NCBI GenBank assembly: GCA_020724465.1
Contig: DYGX01000004.1
Location: 186,001 to 250,000 of the forward strand
DNA from: Thermoflexus sp.
Lineage (GTDB): Bacteria; Chloroflexota; Anaerolineae; Aggregatilineales; Aggregatilineaceae
Length of the DNA: 64,000 nt
Direction of reading: 5' to 3'
Part shown: positions 26,795-36,400 of the stretch, in pieces
How the letters are laid out: every line of letters starts with the position of its first letter
Position numbering within the stretch: the stretch's first letter is position 1
Position numbers and translations under genes: made by a program
Notes under the pieces: model-generated
Told to the model about the DNA's origin: nothing
The model's input: the letters and a program-made list of their open reading frames with translations, nothing else
Databases searched by the model: none

Positions 26795-27763
26795 ATGATG
26801 CAACGCATCGCCGTGATGACCAGCGGCGGTGACGCGCCCGGCATGAACCCGGCGATTCGGGCCGTGGTGCGCACGGCTGTGAGCAAGGGCGTTGAAGTCT
26901 ACGGGGTTCGCCAGGCGTTCGCAGGGCTGCTGGCAGGCGATTTCGAGCGGATGACCAGCCGCGACGTCAGCGGCATCATGCAGCGCGGGGGGACGATCCT
27001 GCAGACCGCGCGCAACCAGGAATTCACCACGCCGCAGGGGCAAAAGCGCGCGCTGCGACGCCTCAACGAGCACGGCATCGAGGGGCTGATTGTGATCGGC
27101 GGCGACGGCAGCCTGCGGGGCGCTCAGGCGCTGCACGAGCTGGGTTTCCCGGTGGTCGGCGTGCCGGGCAGCATCGACAACGACATCTGGGGCACCAACA
27201 TGAGCATCGGCGTCGACACCGCGCTCAACACCATCCTCGACGCCGTCGACAAGCTGCGCGACACCGCCAGCAGCCACGAACGCTGCTTTCTGCTGGAAGT
27301 GATGGGGCGCAACTGCGGCTATCTGGCGACGATGGGCGGCATTCTCGGCGGGGCCGAGTTCATTGTCATCCCCGAGCGCCCGACCACGCTGGAGGAAATC
27401 GGCAGAATTCTCGAAGACGCCTACATGCGTGGCAAGAGCCACGCGATGGGCATCGTCGCCGAAGGCGCCAACCTCAAGACGCACGAGATCGCTGAGTATC
27501 TGGAGAACCACGAAGTCGGCTTCGAGGTCCGCGTGACCGTCCTGGGCCACGTGGTGCGCGGCGGCAAGCCGAGCGCGTTCGACCGCCTGCTGGCCACGCG
27601 GATGGGCGTCGCAGCAGTCGAGCACCTGCTGGCCGGGGACACCGGGGTCATGGTCGGGCTGCACGGGCGCGATATCGGCACGGTCACGCTGGTCGAAGCC
27701 ACCACCAAGCAGCGCTCGACCAGCGAGAGCTACATCGAGATGGCCGATATGCTGTCGAAATAG
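26795..27763 (+). CDS. pfkA: ATP-dependent 6-phosphofructokinase
   Basis: 322 residues, the length of E. coli PfkA (320). Motifs: TSGGDAPGMNPAIRA at the N-terminus, GGDGS at 102-106 with Gly105 (E. coli Gly104) and VPGSIDND with Gly125 (E. coli Gly124), the two glycines that permit ATP binding; Asp128 is the catalytic base. MGRNCGYLA and the HVVRGGKPSAFDRLLATR region bind fructose-6-phosphate and phosphate. It phosphorylates fructose-6-phosphate, the committed glycolytic step. It has a near-consensus promoter. The adjacent gene encodes a second, PPi-type homolog. Confidence 0.95.
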   Translation: MMQRIAVMTSGGDAPGMNPAIRAVVRTAVSKGVEVYGVRQAFAGLLAGDFERMTSRDVSGIMQRGGTILQTARNQEFTTPQGQKRALRRLNEHGIEGLIVIGGDGSLRGAQALHELGFPVVGVPGSIDNDIWGTNMSIGVDTALNTILDAVDKLRDTASSHERCFLLEVMGRNCGYLATMGGILGGAEFIVIPERPTTLEEIGRILEDAYMRGKSHAMGIVAEGANLKTHEIAEYLENHEVGFEVRVTVLGHVVRGGKPSAFDRLLATRMGVAAVEHLLAGDTGVMVGLHGRDIGTVTLVEATTKQRSTSESYIEMADMLSK

Positions 27764-27854
27764 CGCACGCCGGGGTGCCTGGCCGCCGCGCCGAGTCCCA
27801 CTGAATGGGAGCCAAATTTCGTGATAAATGTCAAGGGCCGGCGCGAAACGCGGC

Positions 27855-27863
27855 TGGTATAAT
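27855..27863 (+). promoter_or_regulatory. Extended -10 promoter for phosphofructokinase 2
   Basis: TGGTATAAT with a perfect TATAAT at 27858-27863; no clear -35. It predicts an untranslated leader of about 140 nt before ATG 28010. Confidence 0.6.
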
Positions 27864-28009
27864 GGGGCACAGTGCGGGCGCCAGCGCCCTTGCCCGGTGG
27901 CCTGCCCGCCGGCCACCTCAGTTACCCCGCGCCTAAGCCCCTGCACAAGCTGGGAGATTGTTAACGTGGCGAACCGCCACCTGGATGTTGCAGCAAGAGG
28001 GAGGAAGCA

Positions 28010-29185
<1,176 letters not shown>

Positions 29186-29202
29186 TCTTTCCCCGAACGA
29201 CG

Positions 29203-29240
29203 AGCGGGGCGCGTGCGCGGCATGCGCCCCGCTTGCTTTT
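29203..29240 (+). terminator. Intrinsic terminator of phosphofructokinase 2
   Basis: 10-bp stem (AGCGGGGCGC arm at 29203-29212, partner at 29224-29233) with an 11-nt loop, followed by TGCTTTT. It ends where the first decamer array begins. Confidence 0.8.
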
Positions 29241-29300
29241 GCTGCCCTCTGCTGCCCCTCGCTGTTCTTCGCTGCTGCTGGCTGTTCATTGCGCTCTTTC
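29241..29300 (+). repeat. Decamer array 1 (GCTG + six mostly pyrimidine bases), six units
   Basis: Six consecutive exact 10-bp units, each starting GC and mostly GCTG: GCTGCCCTCT, GCTGCCCCTC, GCTGTTCTTC, GCTGCTGCTG, GCTGTTCATT, GCGCTCTTTC. The array ends about 30 bp upstream of the extended -10 box of the AIM24-family gene. Confidence 0.75.
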
Positions 29301-29329
29301 GCTCCCGGCAAACGCGCCGCCCGCGATTG

Positions 29330-29338
29330 TGCTACAAT
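29330..29338 (+). promoter_or_regulatory. Extended -10 promoter for the AIM24-family gene
   Basis: TGCTACAAT with TACAAT at 29333-29338; about a 30-nt leader before ATG 29375, with GAGGAGG in between. Confidence 0.55.
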
Positions 29339-29374
29339 TCGCGCCTGACATAAGGCAAGCACGAGGAGGGTCGG

Positions 29375-30055
29375 ATGGAGTACAAAATCAACGGGACAGT
29401 GATGCAATCGCTTGAGATCACCCTCACCCGGGGCGAGGCGATTTTCACCGAATCCGGCGGCATGGCGTGGATGAGCGACGGGCTGGAGATGCAAACGGGC
29501 AGCCGGGGCGGGCTGGGCAAGGCGCTTGGACGCATGCTCGCCGGGGAAAGCCTTTTCCTCACCACCTACACCTGCACGGCGCCCCAAGCCACGATCACGT
29601 TCACGCCCGAAAGCCCCGGCAAGATCTTGCCCGTCCCGCTGCGCGAAGGGTTCAGCATCATCTGCCAGAAGGACGCTTTCATGTGCGCCGAGACTTCCGT
29701 CGATCTCGCGATGCACTTCCGCAAGCGGCTGGGGACCGGACTGTTCGGCGGCGAAGGGTTCATCCTGCAAAAGCTGACCGGGCCGGGCACGGCCTTTGTC
29801 GAGATCGCCGGCGAGGTCCAGATGTACGACCTGCAGCCCGGCCAGCGCCTGCGCATCGACCCCGGCCACATCGCGATGTACGAGCCGACCTGCGACTATG
29901 ACATCGAGATGGTCAAGGGCATTATGAACTGGATCGGCGGCGGCGAAGGGTTGTTCCTGGCAACCATCACCGGCCCCGGCAAGGTCTGGCTGCAAACCAT
30001 GCCGCTCAGCAACCTGGCCGCCAAGCTGAAAGCGTACCTGCCGAAGGGTGGCTAG
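29375..30055 (+). CDS. AIM24/TIGR00266-family protein
   Basis: 226 residues. Family features: MEYKINGTVMQSLEITLTRGEAIFTESGGMAWM at the start, GESLFLTTYTCTAPQATITF, GGEGFILQKLTGPGTAFVEIAGEV and GEGLFLATITGPGKVWLQTMP at the end: a repeated beta-rich architecture with Gly-Pro-Gly turns. Members (mitochondrial AIM24, bacterial TIGR00266) form trimeric double-psi-like barrels of unknown biochemical role. There is no signal peptide. It has its own promoter and strong SD (GAGGAGG). It is flanked on both sides by decamer repeats; its stop codon lies inside the first unit of array 2. Confidence 0.9.
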   Translation: MEYKINGTVMQSLEITLTRGEAIFTESGGMAWMSDGLEMQTGSRGGLGKALGRMLAGESLFLTTYTCTAPQATITFTPESPGKILPVPLREGFSIICQKDAFMCAETSVDLAMHFRKRLGTGLFGGEGFILQKLTGPGTAFVEIAGEVQMYDLQPGQRLRIDPGHIAMYEPTCDYDIEMVKGIMNWIGGGEGLFLATITGPGKVWLQTMPLSNLAAKLKAYLPKGG

Positions 30056-30134
30056 AAACAGCGAAGAGCAGCCAGGAACAGCAAAGAACAGCAAATGGCA
30101 GCTAGAAGCAGCTAGAAAAACAGCGAGAAGCGAC
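30053..30134 (-). repeat. Decamer array 2, opposite orientation
   Basis: Read on the minus strand, about eight units of the same decamer family: GCTGTTTCTA, GCTGCTCTTC, GCTGTTCCTG, GCTGTTCTTT, GCTGCCATTT, GCTGCTTCTA, then a 12-bp and a degenerate unit. It begins at the AIM24-family stop codon and is inverted relative to arrays 1 and 3, so it could pair with array 3 in RNA. Confidence 0.75.
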
Positions 30135-30149
30135 AGCCCGCCGCTCTCC

Positions 30150-30300
30150 GCTGCTTGTGGCTGTCTTTAGCTGCTTGTAGCTGTCTTTAGCTGCTTGTAG
30201 CTGTCTTTAGCTGCTTGTGGCTGTCTTTAGCTGCTTGTAGCTGTCTTTAGCTGCTTGTAGCTGTCTTTAGCTGTTTTTAGCTGCTCTTGCTGCCTTTCAC
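30150..30300 (+). repeat. Decamer array 3 with six-copy 20-bp tandem repeat
   Basis: Six copies (30150-30269) of a 20-bp unit made of two decamers, GCTGCTTGTA then GCTGTCTTTA (A/G varies at the last base of the first), followed by GCTGTTTTTA, GCTGCTCTTG and a decayed unit. No spacers, so not CRISPR. It runs directly into the promoter of the UbiA gene. Confidence 0.9.
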
Positions 30301-30309
30301 TGCTATGAT
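30301..30309 (+). promoter_or_regulatory. Extended -10 promoter abutting decamer array 3
   Basis: TGCTATGAT with TATGAT at 30304-30309. The -35 region is occupied by the last decamer units. Leader of about 35 nt with GAGG 7 nt before ATG 30352. Confidence 0.55.
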
Positions 30310-30351
30310 CTGCGTGGCAATTCGCACACCAGAGGAACCTGAGGAACTGAG

Positions 30352-31404
30352 ATGTCCACCCAACCCACCACAGCGGACACTGTCCGCACGACCTCGCTGC
30401 CGCGGCGCTGGCAGATCGCGCTCGACTCGTGCAACTATCCAGACGTGCATCACGCCGACGTGCTGACGCGCTGGCTGGTGATCGCCCGCGCCTGCGTCTT
30501 CTCGATGACGATCACATCCGGTCTGATCGGCGTGCTGCTGGCGCTGGAGATGGGCGCATTCGCCGAGCAGACGCTGGCGCGCGCCGTCTACGCGCTGCTG
30601 GCGGTCATCGGGCTGGTCGCCGCGCACGCCGCCAACAACCTGATCAACGACTGGACCGACGTCCGGCGCGGTGTGGACACCGAGGACTATCCCCGCGCGC
30701 AGTACAGCCCGCACCCGGTGCTCGGCGGCCTGACGACACCCGCCCGCCTGCTGCAGGTAGCCCTCGGCCTCACCGTGCTGGACGGGCTGATCATGCTGTT
30801 TCTGGCCTGGGCCAGCGGCCCGCTGGTGATCGCCTTCGCGGTGAGCGGGCTGGCGCTCAGCCTGGGTTACACCGTCTTCCTCAAACGCTTCGCGCTGGGC
30901 GAGCTGACCGCGCTGATCGTCTGGGGACCGCTGATGATTGGCGGGACGGTCTACGCCATCGCGGGCGAGCTTCCGCGCGACGCGCTGCTGCAGTCCCTGC
31001 CCTATGGCCTGATCGTCGCCTCGGTTCTGATCGGCAAGCACACGGACAAAATCGACAGCGACGCGCCGGTCGGCGTGCACTCGGTGCCCGTGCTGCTCGG
31101 CACCCAGCGCGCGCTGGCGCTCAACAAGGTCACGTTCGTGGTGTTCTATATCCTGATCGTGGCGCTGGTCGCCGGCGGCGTGAGCGGCCCCTGGATTCTG
31201 CTCAGCTTCCTGGCGCTGCCCCGGCTGATCACCGCCTGGAAAGTGTACTCGCAGCCCAAGCCCGCCACCCGGCCGGACGACTGGCCGGTCTGGCCGCTGT
31301 GGTACGTCGGCTGGGCGATGTATTTCAACCGCGAGGCGGGCAAATATTTCATTCTGGGGCTGCTGCTCAACACGCTGGTGCCCTGGCTGGCGGGGCTGAT
31401 CTAG
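30352..31404 (+). CDS. UbiA-family prenyltransferase (MenA-like)
   Basis: 350 residues with eight or nine membrane helices. The first Asp-rich prenyl-diphosphate site NNLINDWTDVRRGVDTED (N-x3-D-x-x-D) is near residue 95, and the second, KHTDKIDSDAPVG, near 228. Both face the cytoplasm in UbiA enzymes and bind Mg2+ and the prenyl donor. MenA (1,4-dihydroxy-2-naphthoate prenyltransferase, menaquinone synthesis) is the nearest type I would name, but tocopherol, chlorophyll and heme prenyltransferases share these motifs. There are no menaquinone genes nearby. The hydrophilic N-terminal ~45 residues are longer than usual. Confidence 0.85.
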   Translation: MSTQPTTADTVRTTSLPRRWQIALDSCNYPDVHHADVLTRWLVIARACVFSMTITSGLIGVLLALEMGAFAEQTLARAVYALLAVIGLVAAHAANNLINDWTDVRRGVDTEDYPRAQYSPHPVLGGLTTPARLLQVALGLTVLDGLIMLFLAWASGPLVIAFAVSGLALSLGYTVFLKRFALGELTALIVWGPLMIGGTVYAIAGELPRDALLQSLPYGLIVASVLIGKHTDKIDSDAPVGVHSVPVLLGTQRALALNKVTFVVFYILIVALVAGGVSGPWILLSFLALPRLITAWKVYSQPKPATRPDDWPVWPLWYVGWAMYFNREAGKYFILGLLLNTLVPWLAGLI

Positions 31405-31447
31405 GGCGCCGGCAGATGCTGCGCGCGGCAATCTGGCGGCCAAGCGC

Positions 31448-31481
31448 AAAAAAACCGGGGCGGATCATGGGTCCGCCCCGG
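31448..31481 (-). terminator. Intrinsic terminator of the 31551-31955 gene
   Basis: Perfect 10-bp stem (CCGGGGCGGA / TCCGCCCCGG, 7-nt loop, 31455-31481) followed on the minus strand by seven T (31454-31448). It also lies just past the UbiA stop on the other strand, without T residues for that direction. Confidence 0.88.
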
Positions 31482-31550
31482 CAGGCCCGGCGCGCGCCGG
31501 CCAGAAAAGAGGTGGTGTCGGGCCGGGCGCGCACCGGATGCCACACGCGA

Positions 31551-31955
31551 TCAGCCGTTCGGCTCATACGGCGTGCGCGGGGGTCCGTCGTACTGCGGGA
31601 CGTAAAGCTCGCCGAGCTGGCGCGCCCACCACGCCTGGTAGACCGCATTGCTGATGTCGAAGATGAAGCTGTAGCGCGCGCGACACCGCCGGCACACGGC
31701 GACGACCTCGTTCAGCCCCTGCCACGCGCGGTTGATCTGGGCGATCACCGCCAGCGTGCCGCCGCACTCGGCGCACGCGCACATCGCGACGTACTCAAGC
31801 TGGCACGCCTGGTCGTGCGCGATGATGTAGCCGTCTTGCGTCCACCAGAATAGCGTTTCGTCGCGATCCGGATTGTAGTCCGGCGGCAGATCCTTTTCTT
31901 CAAGCCCAGGCCGCCCGGCGACTTCCTCGCGCGGGCGCCACTTCCGGAACGCCAT
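31551..31955 (-). CDS. Hypothetical protein with zinc-ribbon-like cysteines
   Basis: 134 residues. Two Cys pairs (CACAECGG near 59-66 and CRRCRARY near 88-95) are spaced as in a zinc ribbon. The N-terminus is charged (FRKWRPREEVAGRPGLEEKD), and the C-terminus is aromatic with a Pro-rich tail (QYDGPPRTPYEPNG). No family recognised. It may bind nucleic acid or protein through the ribbon. It is encoded 21 bp after the YbaK-like deacylase gene and ends before a strong terminator, so the two are probably one transcript. Confidence 0.7.
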   Translation of the reverse strand: MAFRKWRPREEVAGRPGLEEKDLPPDYNPDRDETLFWWTQDGYIIAHDQACQLEYVAMCACAECGGTLAVIAQINRAWQGLNEVVAVCRRCRARYSFIFDISNAVYQAWWARQLGELYVPQYDGPPRTPYEPNG

Positions 31956-31976
31956 GCTGCCCCTTTCCCCCGGCTG

Positions 31977-32474
31977 CTAGCTTTCGTCCGCTCCTTCCTC
32001 GCCGATAGCATCGATCACACGCGCGTTCAGCACGCGCACCAGATCTTCGACCTTGACCTTCACATTCACCCCGCGCTCGCCGGCGTTCACCAGGATCGCG
32101 TCGAACTGCTCGGCGCTTTTGTCCAGATAGACGCCCCACCGTTTGTGAGTCAGTGCCAGCGCGCCGATCCCGCCTTTCTTCAGGCCGGTCGCGGCTTCGG
32201 CGCCGCGCTGGGTGGGCATGGTCGCTTTCTTCTCGCCGATGGCGCGTGCGAACTTCTTCAAATCGAGCGTGCGCCCGGCCGGGATCATCACCAGCGCGTG
32301 GTCGCCCTTACCGACCTGCACGACCAGCGTCTTGAACACCTGCTCGACCGGCTGGCCCATCGCTTCTGCCGCGTGAACGCCGTCTTGAATGGACGGGTCG
32401 TAGGTAAAGGTCTCGTAGGCCACACCCTGCGCCTCAAGAAAGCGCATCGAGTTCAGCTTCCTATGCTCAGCCAT
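31977..32474 (-). CDS. ybaK: Cys-tRNA(Pro)/Cys-tRNA(Cys) deacylase, YbaK type
   Basis: 165 residues from ATG 32474 (MAEHRKLNSMRFLE); the in-frame extension to 32567 overlaps the upstream gene. YbaK/ProXp domain: AYETFTYDPSIQDGVHAAEAMG, VFKTLVVQ with Lys48 as the conserved catalytic lysine, TLDLKKFARAIGEKKATM and GGIGALALTHKRWGVYLD (GGxSP region). It hydrolyses mischarged Cys-tRNA(Pro), protecting translation fidelity. Length equals E. coli YbaK (159). SD AGGA lies 12 nt upstream, rather far. A small repeat protein gene just upstream ends about 70 bp before its ATG. Confidence 0.9.
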   Translation of the reverse strand: MAEHRKLNSMRFLEAQGVAYETFTYDPSIQDGVHAAEAMGQPVEQVFKTLVVQVGKGDHALVMIPAGRTLDLKKFARAIGEKKATMPTQRGAEAATGLKKGGIGALALTHKRWGVYLDKSAEQFDAILVNAGERGVNVKVKVEDLVRVLNARVIDAIGEEGADES

Positions 32475-32547
32475 CGTGAATTCCATCCTGTTCGATACGG
32501 CAAACCGGCGCACTTTTGCCTGAGAATCCCGGCGACGGGGCGCCGCC

Positions 32548-32769
32548 TCATTCGTCGTCGCGCACACCCTCGCCCAGATACCCGATCACGTTGCCCTGCA
32601 GATCGATCACCGCGTGACCGTCCAGCAGCCACCGCCGCGTCTCGTGCAGGTCGTAAACCACGCCCTCGCGCACCGAGCCGGTCGGATTCCCTTCCAGATC
32701 GTACACGCGATCGCCTTCGAGATAGCCCAACGGTTCTCCGTTGCGATCGTAGATCCCTTGTCGTGCCAT
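32548..32769 (-). CDS. Small repeat protein, resembles 4-fold beta-flower
   Basis: 73 residues; GGGAG lies 7 nt before ATG 32769. The sequence is three to four degenerate copies of an ~18-residue unit with the pattern (V/I)YDxxGxPxGxxxGD: IYDRNGEPLGYLEGD, VYDLEGNPTGSVREG, VYDLHETRRWLLDG, VIDLQGNVIGYLGEG. Such tandem short beta units match small proteins annotated as 4-fold beta-flower. Function unknown. The repeats suggest a closed four-bladed fold in one short chain. It ends about 70 bp before the deacylase start. Confidence 0.72.
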   Translation of the reverse strand: MARQGIYDRNGEPLGYLEGDRVYDLEGNPTGSVREGVVYDLHETRRWLLDGHAVIDLQGNVIGYLGEGVRDDE

Positions 32770-32898
32770 CCCTCTGCTCCCTTCCAGCCATCCAGATCAG
32801 GCCCCACAGGTACGCTTCAGTCGGGCAATAGAACAGAACCGGCCCGGTCGATGCGGTGGCGCTTTCCCGGCAACACTCGCGCCGGCCAACCTACCTGT

Positions 32899-32904
32899 AT
32901 TATA
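32899..32904 (-). promoter_or_regulatory. -10 box upstream of the repeat-protein gene
   Basis: TATAAT on the minus strand, about 130 bp before ATG 32769, in a 201-bp gap with no other gene. No good -35 hexamer. Confidence 0.4.
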
Positions 32905-32970
32905 GAGACTCTTCGGCTCCCCAGACACCCGAACTATCCAGCACCCGGAGCAGGAAGCTCGGCAAGCAGG

Positions 32971-33384
32971 TCAGCTATCCTCTTCCCCGGTTTCAGCCTC
33001 GCGAGCCGGGTTGCCATAGGTAGGCCGGTTCTGCTTCTGCAGAACTTCCCAGTCCTGGCCGCGATACTCCCGCAGCGTAAACGCGATCTGCTCGTCGAAA
33101 GCGGCGGGACTGCGCGAAAAGATCAGCGGGCGCAGCGTAACCTCCCACCCTTGCAGCGCGGTTGAACTCAGCAGCGCCTGACGTTGCTCCGGTGTCTCGG
33201 TAAAGAAGATGGCGACGCCGCCCGGCGGCTGGCCGATGAAGTGGTCATGAAACAGCACCAGCGGCAGCGCCGGGTCGAGAATATAGTCGTTGAATACATG
33301 ATTGGCGTCGGCAGGCGACATGCCCGCCGGCGCCAGCGCGTACACCAGAATACAGCGCGGCTGCCGGAGACGTTCGAGCGTCAT
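32971..33384 (-). CDS. Hypothetical protein
   Basis: 137 residues from ATG 33384, with AGGAGG 5 nt upstream; an in-frame ATG at 33402 precedes the SD and is less likely. The core looks alpha/beta (RQPRCILVYALAP, LPLVLFHDHFIGQPPGGVAIFF, LQGWEVTLRPLIFSRSP), reminiscent of ferredoxin-like or stress-responsive domains but with no motif I can name. The C-terminal ~15 residues are acidic and probably disordered. It lies 100 bp downstream of the large histidine kinase, same strand. Confidence 0.7.
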   Translation of the reverse strand: MTLERLRQPRCILVYALAPAGMSPADANHVFNDYILDPALPLVLFHDHFIGQPPGGVAIFFTETPEQRQALLSSTALQGWEVTLRPLIFSRSPAAFDEQIAFTLREYRGQDWEVLQKQNRPTYGNPAREAETGEEDS

Positions 33385-33484
33385 GACGACCTCCTCATGC
33401 AACGATGGTGGGCTGTCAATCTCCGTTAGTTATCGCATCACTGCTCCCATGTCCTATTGTGCGCCGGCAAGCCGTTCGATGCGA

Positions 33485-36400
33485 TCACGCGCCCGCGCGC
33501 TGCACCTCGACTGCCAGCGGGATCGTAAAGTGGAACGTTGTGCCTTCGTCCAGCTTGCTTTCGACCCACACGCGCCCGCCGTGCTGCTCGACCAGCCCGC
33601 GCGTGATCGCCAGCCCCAGACCCGTCCCCGGCTGCTCGCGGGTGCGCGGATCCTCGCTGCGGAAGTAGGGCACGAAAAGTTGCGCCAGGTCTTCTTCGCT
33701 CATGCCGATGCCCGTATCGCTCACCGTGCAGTGCACCACCTGGGGCGCGCCCTGCGGGTCCCACACGTTGCGCGCCACTTCCGCCCGGATCGCGATTGTC
33801 CCGCCCTCGCCGGTGTACTTGTTCGCGTTGGATACGAAATTGGTCATGATCTGGATCAGGCGGTTGAAGTCCGCCCAGACCGGCGGCAGGTCGTCCGGCA
33901 CCTCGACAACTAGCGTCTGCTCCTTCTCCTCGATCAGGCGCTGCTGGGCGCGCAGGGTCTCCGCCAGCGCCTCGCGCAGATCGACCGCCGCCAGATCCAG
34001 GCGCAGGTTGTTGGTCTGCTGCTTGGTCAGGTCGTTCAGGTCGCTGACCAGCGTCTCCATGCGGATGACGTTGTTGAAGATCGTCCTGAGGAAATCCGCC
34101 TGTTGCTCGTTCACCGGGCCGACCACGCCCTTCAACAGCAGATCGGTGTAGCCGCGCATGCTGGTCATCGGGTTCTTCAGCTCGTGCGCCACGATGCTGA
34201 CAAACTCGCTGCGCGCCTCGTTGGCGCGGGTGAGCTCCTGGAACAGGCGGGCGTTGACGATGGCCGGGCTGGCGTGCTCCGCCAGACGGGAGACAAAGTC
34301 CAGATCGAGCAGGTCCAGCACGCCTTCTTCCGCGCTTTCGAGGATGATCACGCCGATTACCTGGTTGGCGCTGAACAGCGGGACGGTGAGCTGGGCCACA
34401 CAGCCGGGCAGCGTTTCCTCATAGGCCGGATCCAGCGACACGTCGGTGACCAGCGAGGGCTGGCCGGACCGGATCCCGCGCCCAATCGCGCCGCGGTCGG
34501 CGGGATAGGTCGAGCCGGGGGGCTGCCCGAAGGGGCTGTCCGGCTCGTAGCCGTACGAGGCGACAAGCTGAAGCTCGTTGCGCTCGCGGTCCAGAATAAA
34601 CAGCGCGCCCGCCGAGGCCCCGCTCTTGCGCAGCGCCCAATCCATCGTGATGTCGACAACGTTGTTGAGGTTGAGCGTGCGGTTCAGTTCCTGGTCGATG
34701 CGCTGCATGGTGTCCAGTTCCTGCACGCGCAGCGCGAGCTGCTGGTCGGTCATGTCGAACAGGCGCGCGTTCTCGATGGCGATGGCGGCCTGCCCGGCGA
34801 AGGTCGCCAGCAAATCGGCGTCTTCCGGCACGAAGATGCTGCCGTCAAGCTTGTTGATGGTCTGCAGCACGCCGATGGCGCGGCCCTGCGCCAGCAGCGG
34901 CACCGAGAGGATCGCGCGCGACTCAAACCCATCGCCGCCCGCCTCGGTCTCGCTGGCGAGCAGATCGCCGTACCAGCGCGAGTCGCGGCTGGGATCGTTG
35001 ACGATGATCGGCGCGCCGCGCTGGACCGTCGCGCCCGCCAGCCCGGTCCCCGCCGGGATGCGCCGCCCGACCAGCTCGGCGCTGCCGCCAACCACCACGC
35101 GAAACTCCAGGTCGCCGGTGTCCTCGTCTACCAAGAGCAGGCTGCCCGCCTCGGCACCCAGGATCTGCACGGCGTTTTCGGTGATCAACTGCAGCAGGCG
35201 ATCGACGTTCCCCAGCTCGGACGCCAGCCGGGTTGCGATCTCGTTGATCGCGCTAAGCTGGCGGGCGCGCTGCTGCGTCTTGTTGAACAACTGGAACTTG
35301 TCGATGGCGCTCGCCGCCAGGTTGGCGATGTCCCAGAACAGGCTTTGCTGCTCGTCGGTAAAGGTGACGCCCGGCTCGCTGGTCGCGGCGACCATCACGC
35401 CCAGCACACCGCCGCCGGTGTCCGCCAGCAGCGGCACGCCCATCCAGGCTTTGAGGTGGGGGTTTTCGACCTGCCCGCGCGGGTCCCGCTGCAAGGACTC
35501 GCGCACATAATCGTCGGTGCGCAGCGTTTGCTGCGTGCGGGCGATCTCGCTGACAAGATCCAGCCCCATGCGCCAGCGTTTGCCCTCGCGCGAGGGGTCG
35601 CGCTCGTCGCCGTCGTTGTAGAAGACGTAGGTCAGCTCGTCGGTGGTGGGGTTGCGCAGCGCGATTGTGAAATAGGGTGCCGGGATCACGCGCCGCGTCT
35701 GGGCGTAGAGCAGTTCCAACAGCGTGTCGAAGTCGATGGCGAAGTTCAGCGCCCGGCTGACCTGGCTGAGCACATCCTGCACGCGGACGCGCCGCTCCAG
35801 GTCGCTGATCGCCTGCGCGCGCTCGACCGCCAGCGCCAGCGGGTCGGCCAGGCTGGCAAAGAAGCGCAGGTCCTCGTGCAAATAGGGCGCCCCGCTCCGG
35901 CGCGGCCCCACAGCCAGAAAGCCGTTCAGCGCGCGCTGCCCGCGCAGCCCGATCAGCACCGGTGCCGCCAGCACGCCCAGCGCCGCCCGGTCGCTGACCA
36001 CCTCCAGCGGCAGCGGGCGGCCCGGCTCCAGATACAACACGCTTTCCTGCTCAGACAGATAGCGGACCAGCCCGCTCTGCGGCGTGAAGATCAGATCGGT
36101 GGGCCGCCGGCCGGTGTCCGGATCGAGTTCGGCGCGGTATTGCTCGGATTCCGCGTCGAGCACAAACAAGATCGCATGCGCCGGGGCGACGGTGTCGGCC
36201 AGGGTGTGTCGGACCAGCGCCAGGACTTCGCCCGGGCTGACCGCGCTGGTCACCTCGCGCGAGAAGCGTTCCAGCGCCGCCTGATAGCTGCGCCGCGTGC
36301 GATAGTACGCCGCGTCAATCGCCCGCTGGAGCAGCCCGCGCAGCGGCACAAACGCCACCGCCACGACGAAGATCGCGGCCACCACCGCGACCGGGCTGAG

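Noticed and set aside
30150-30300. CRISPR array
   Set aside because: Units are contiguous with no spacers and no cas genes nearby.
33395-33420. TTGACA on the minus strand before the 32971-33384 gene
   Set aside because: No -10 box at 16-19 bp; the 3' side is the SD and start codon.
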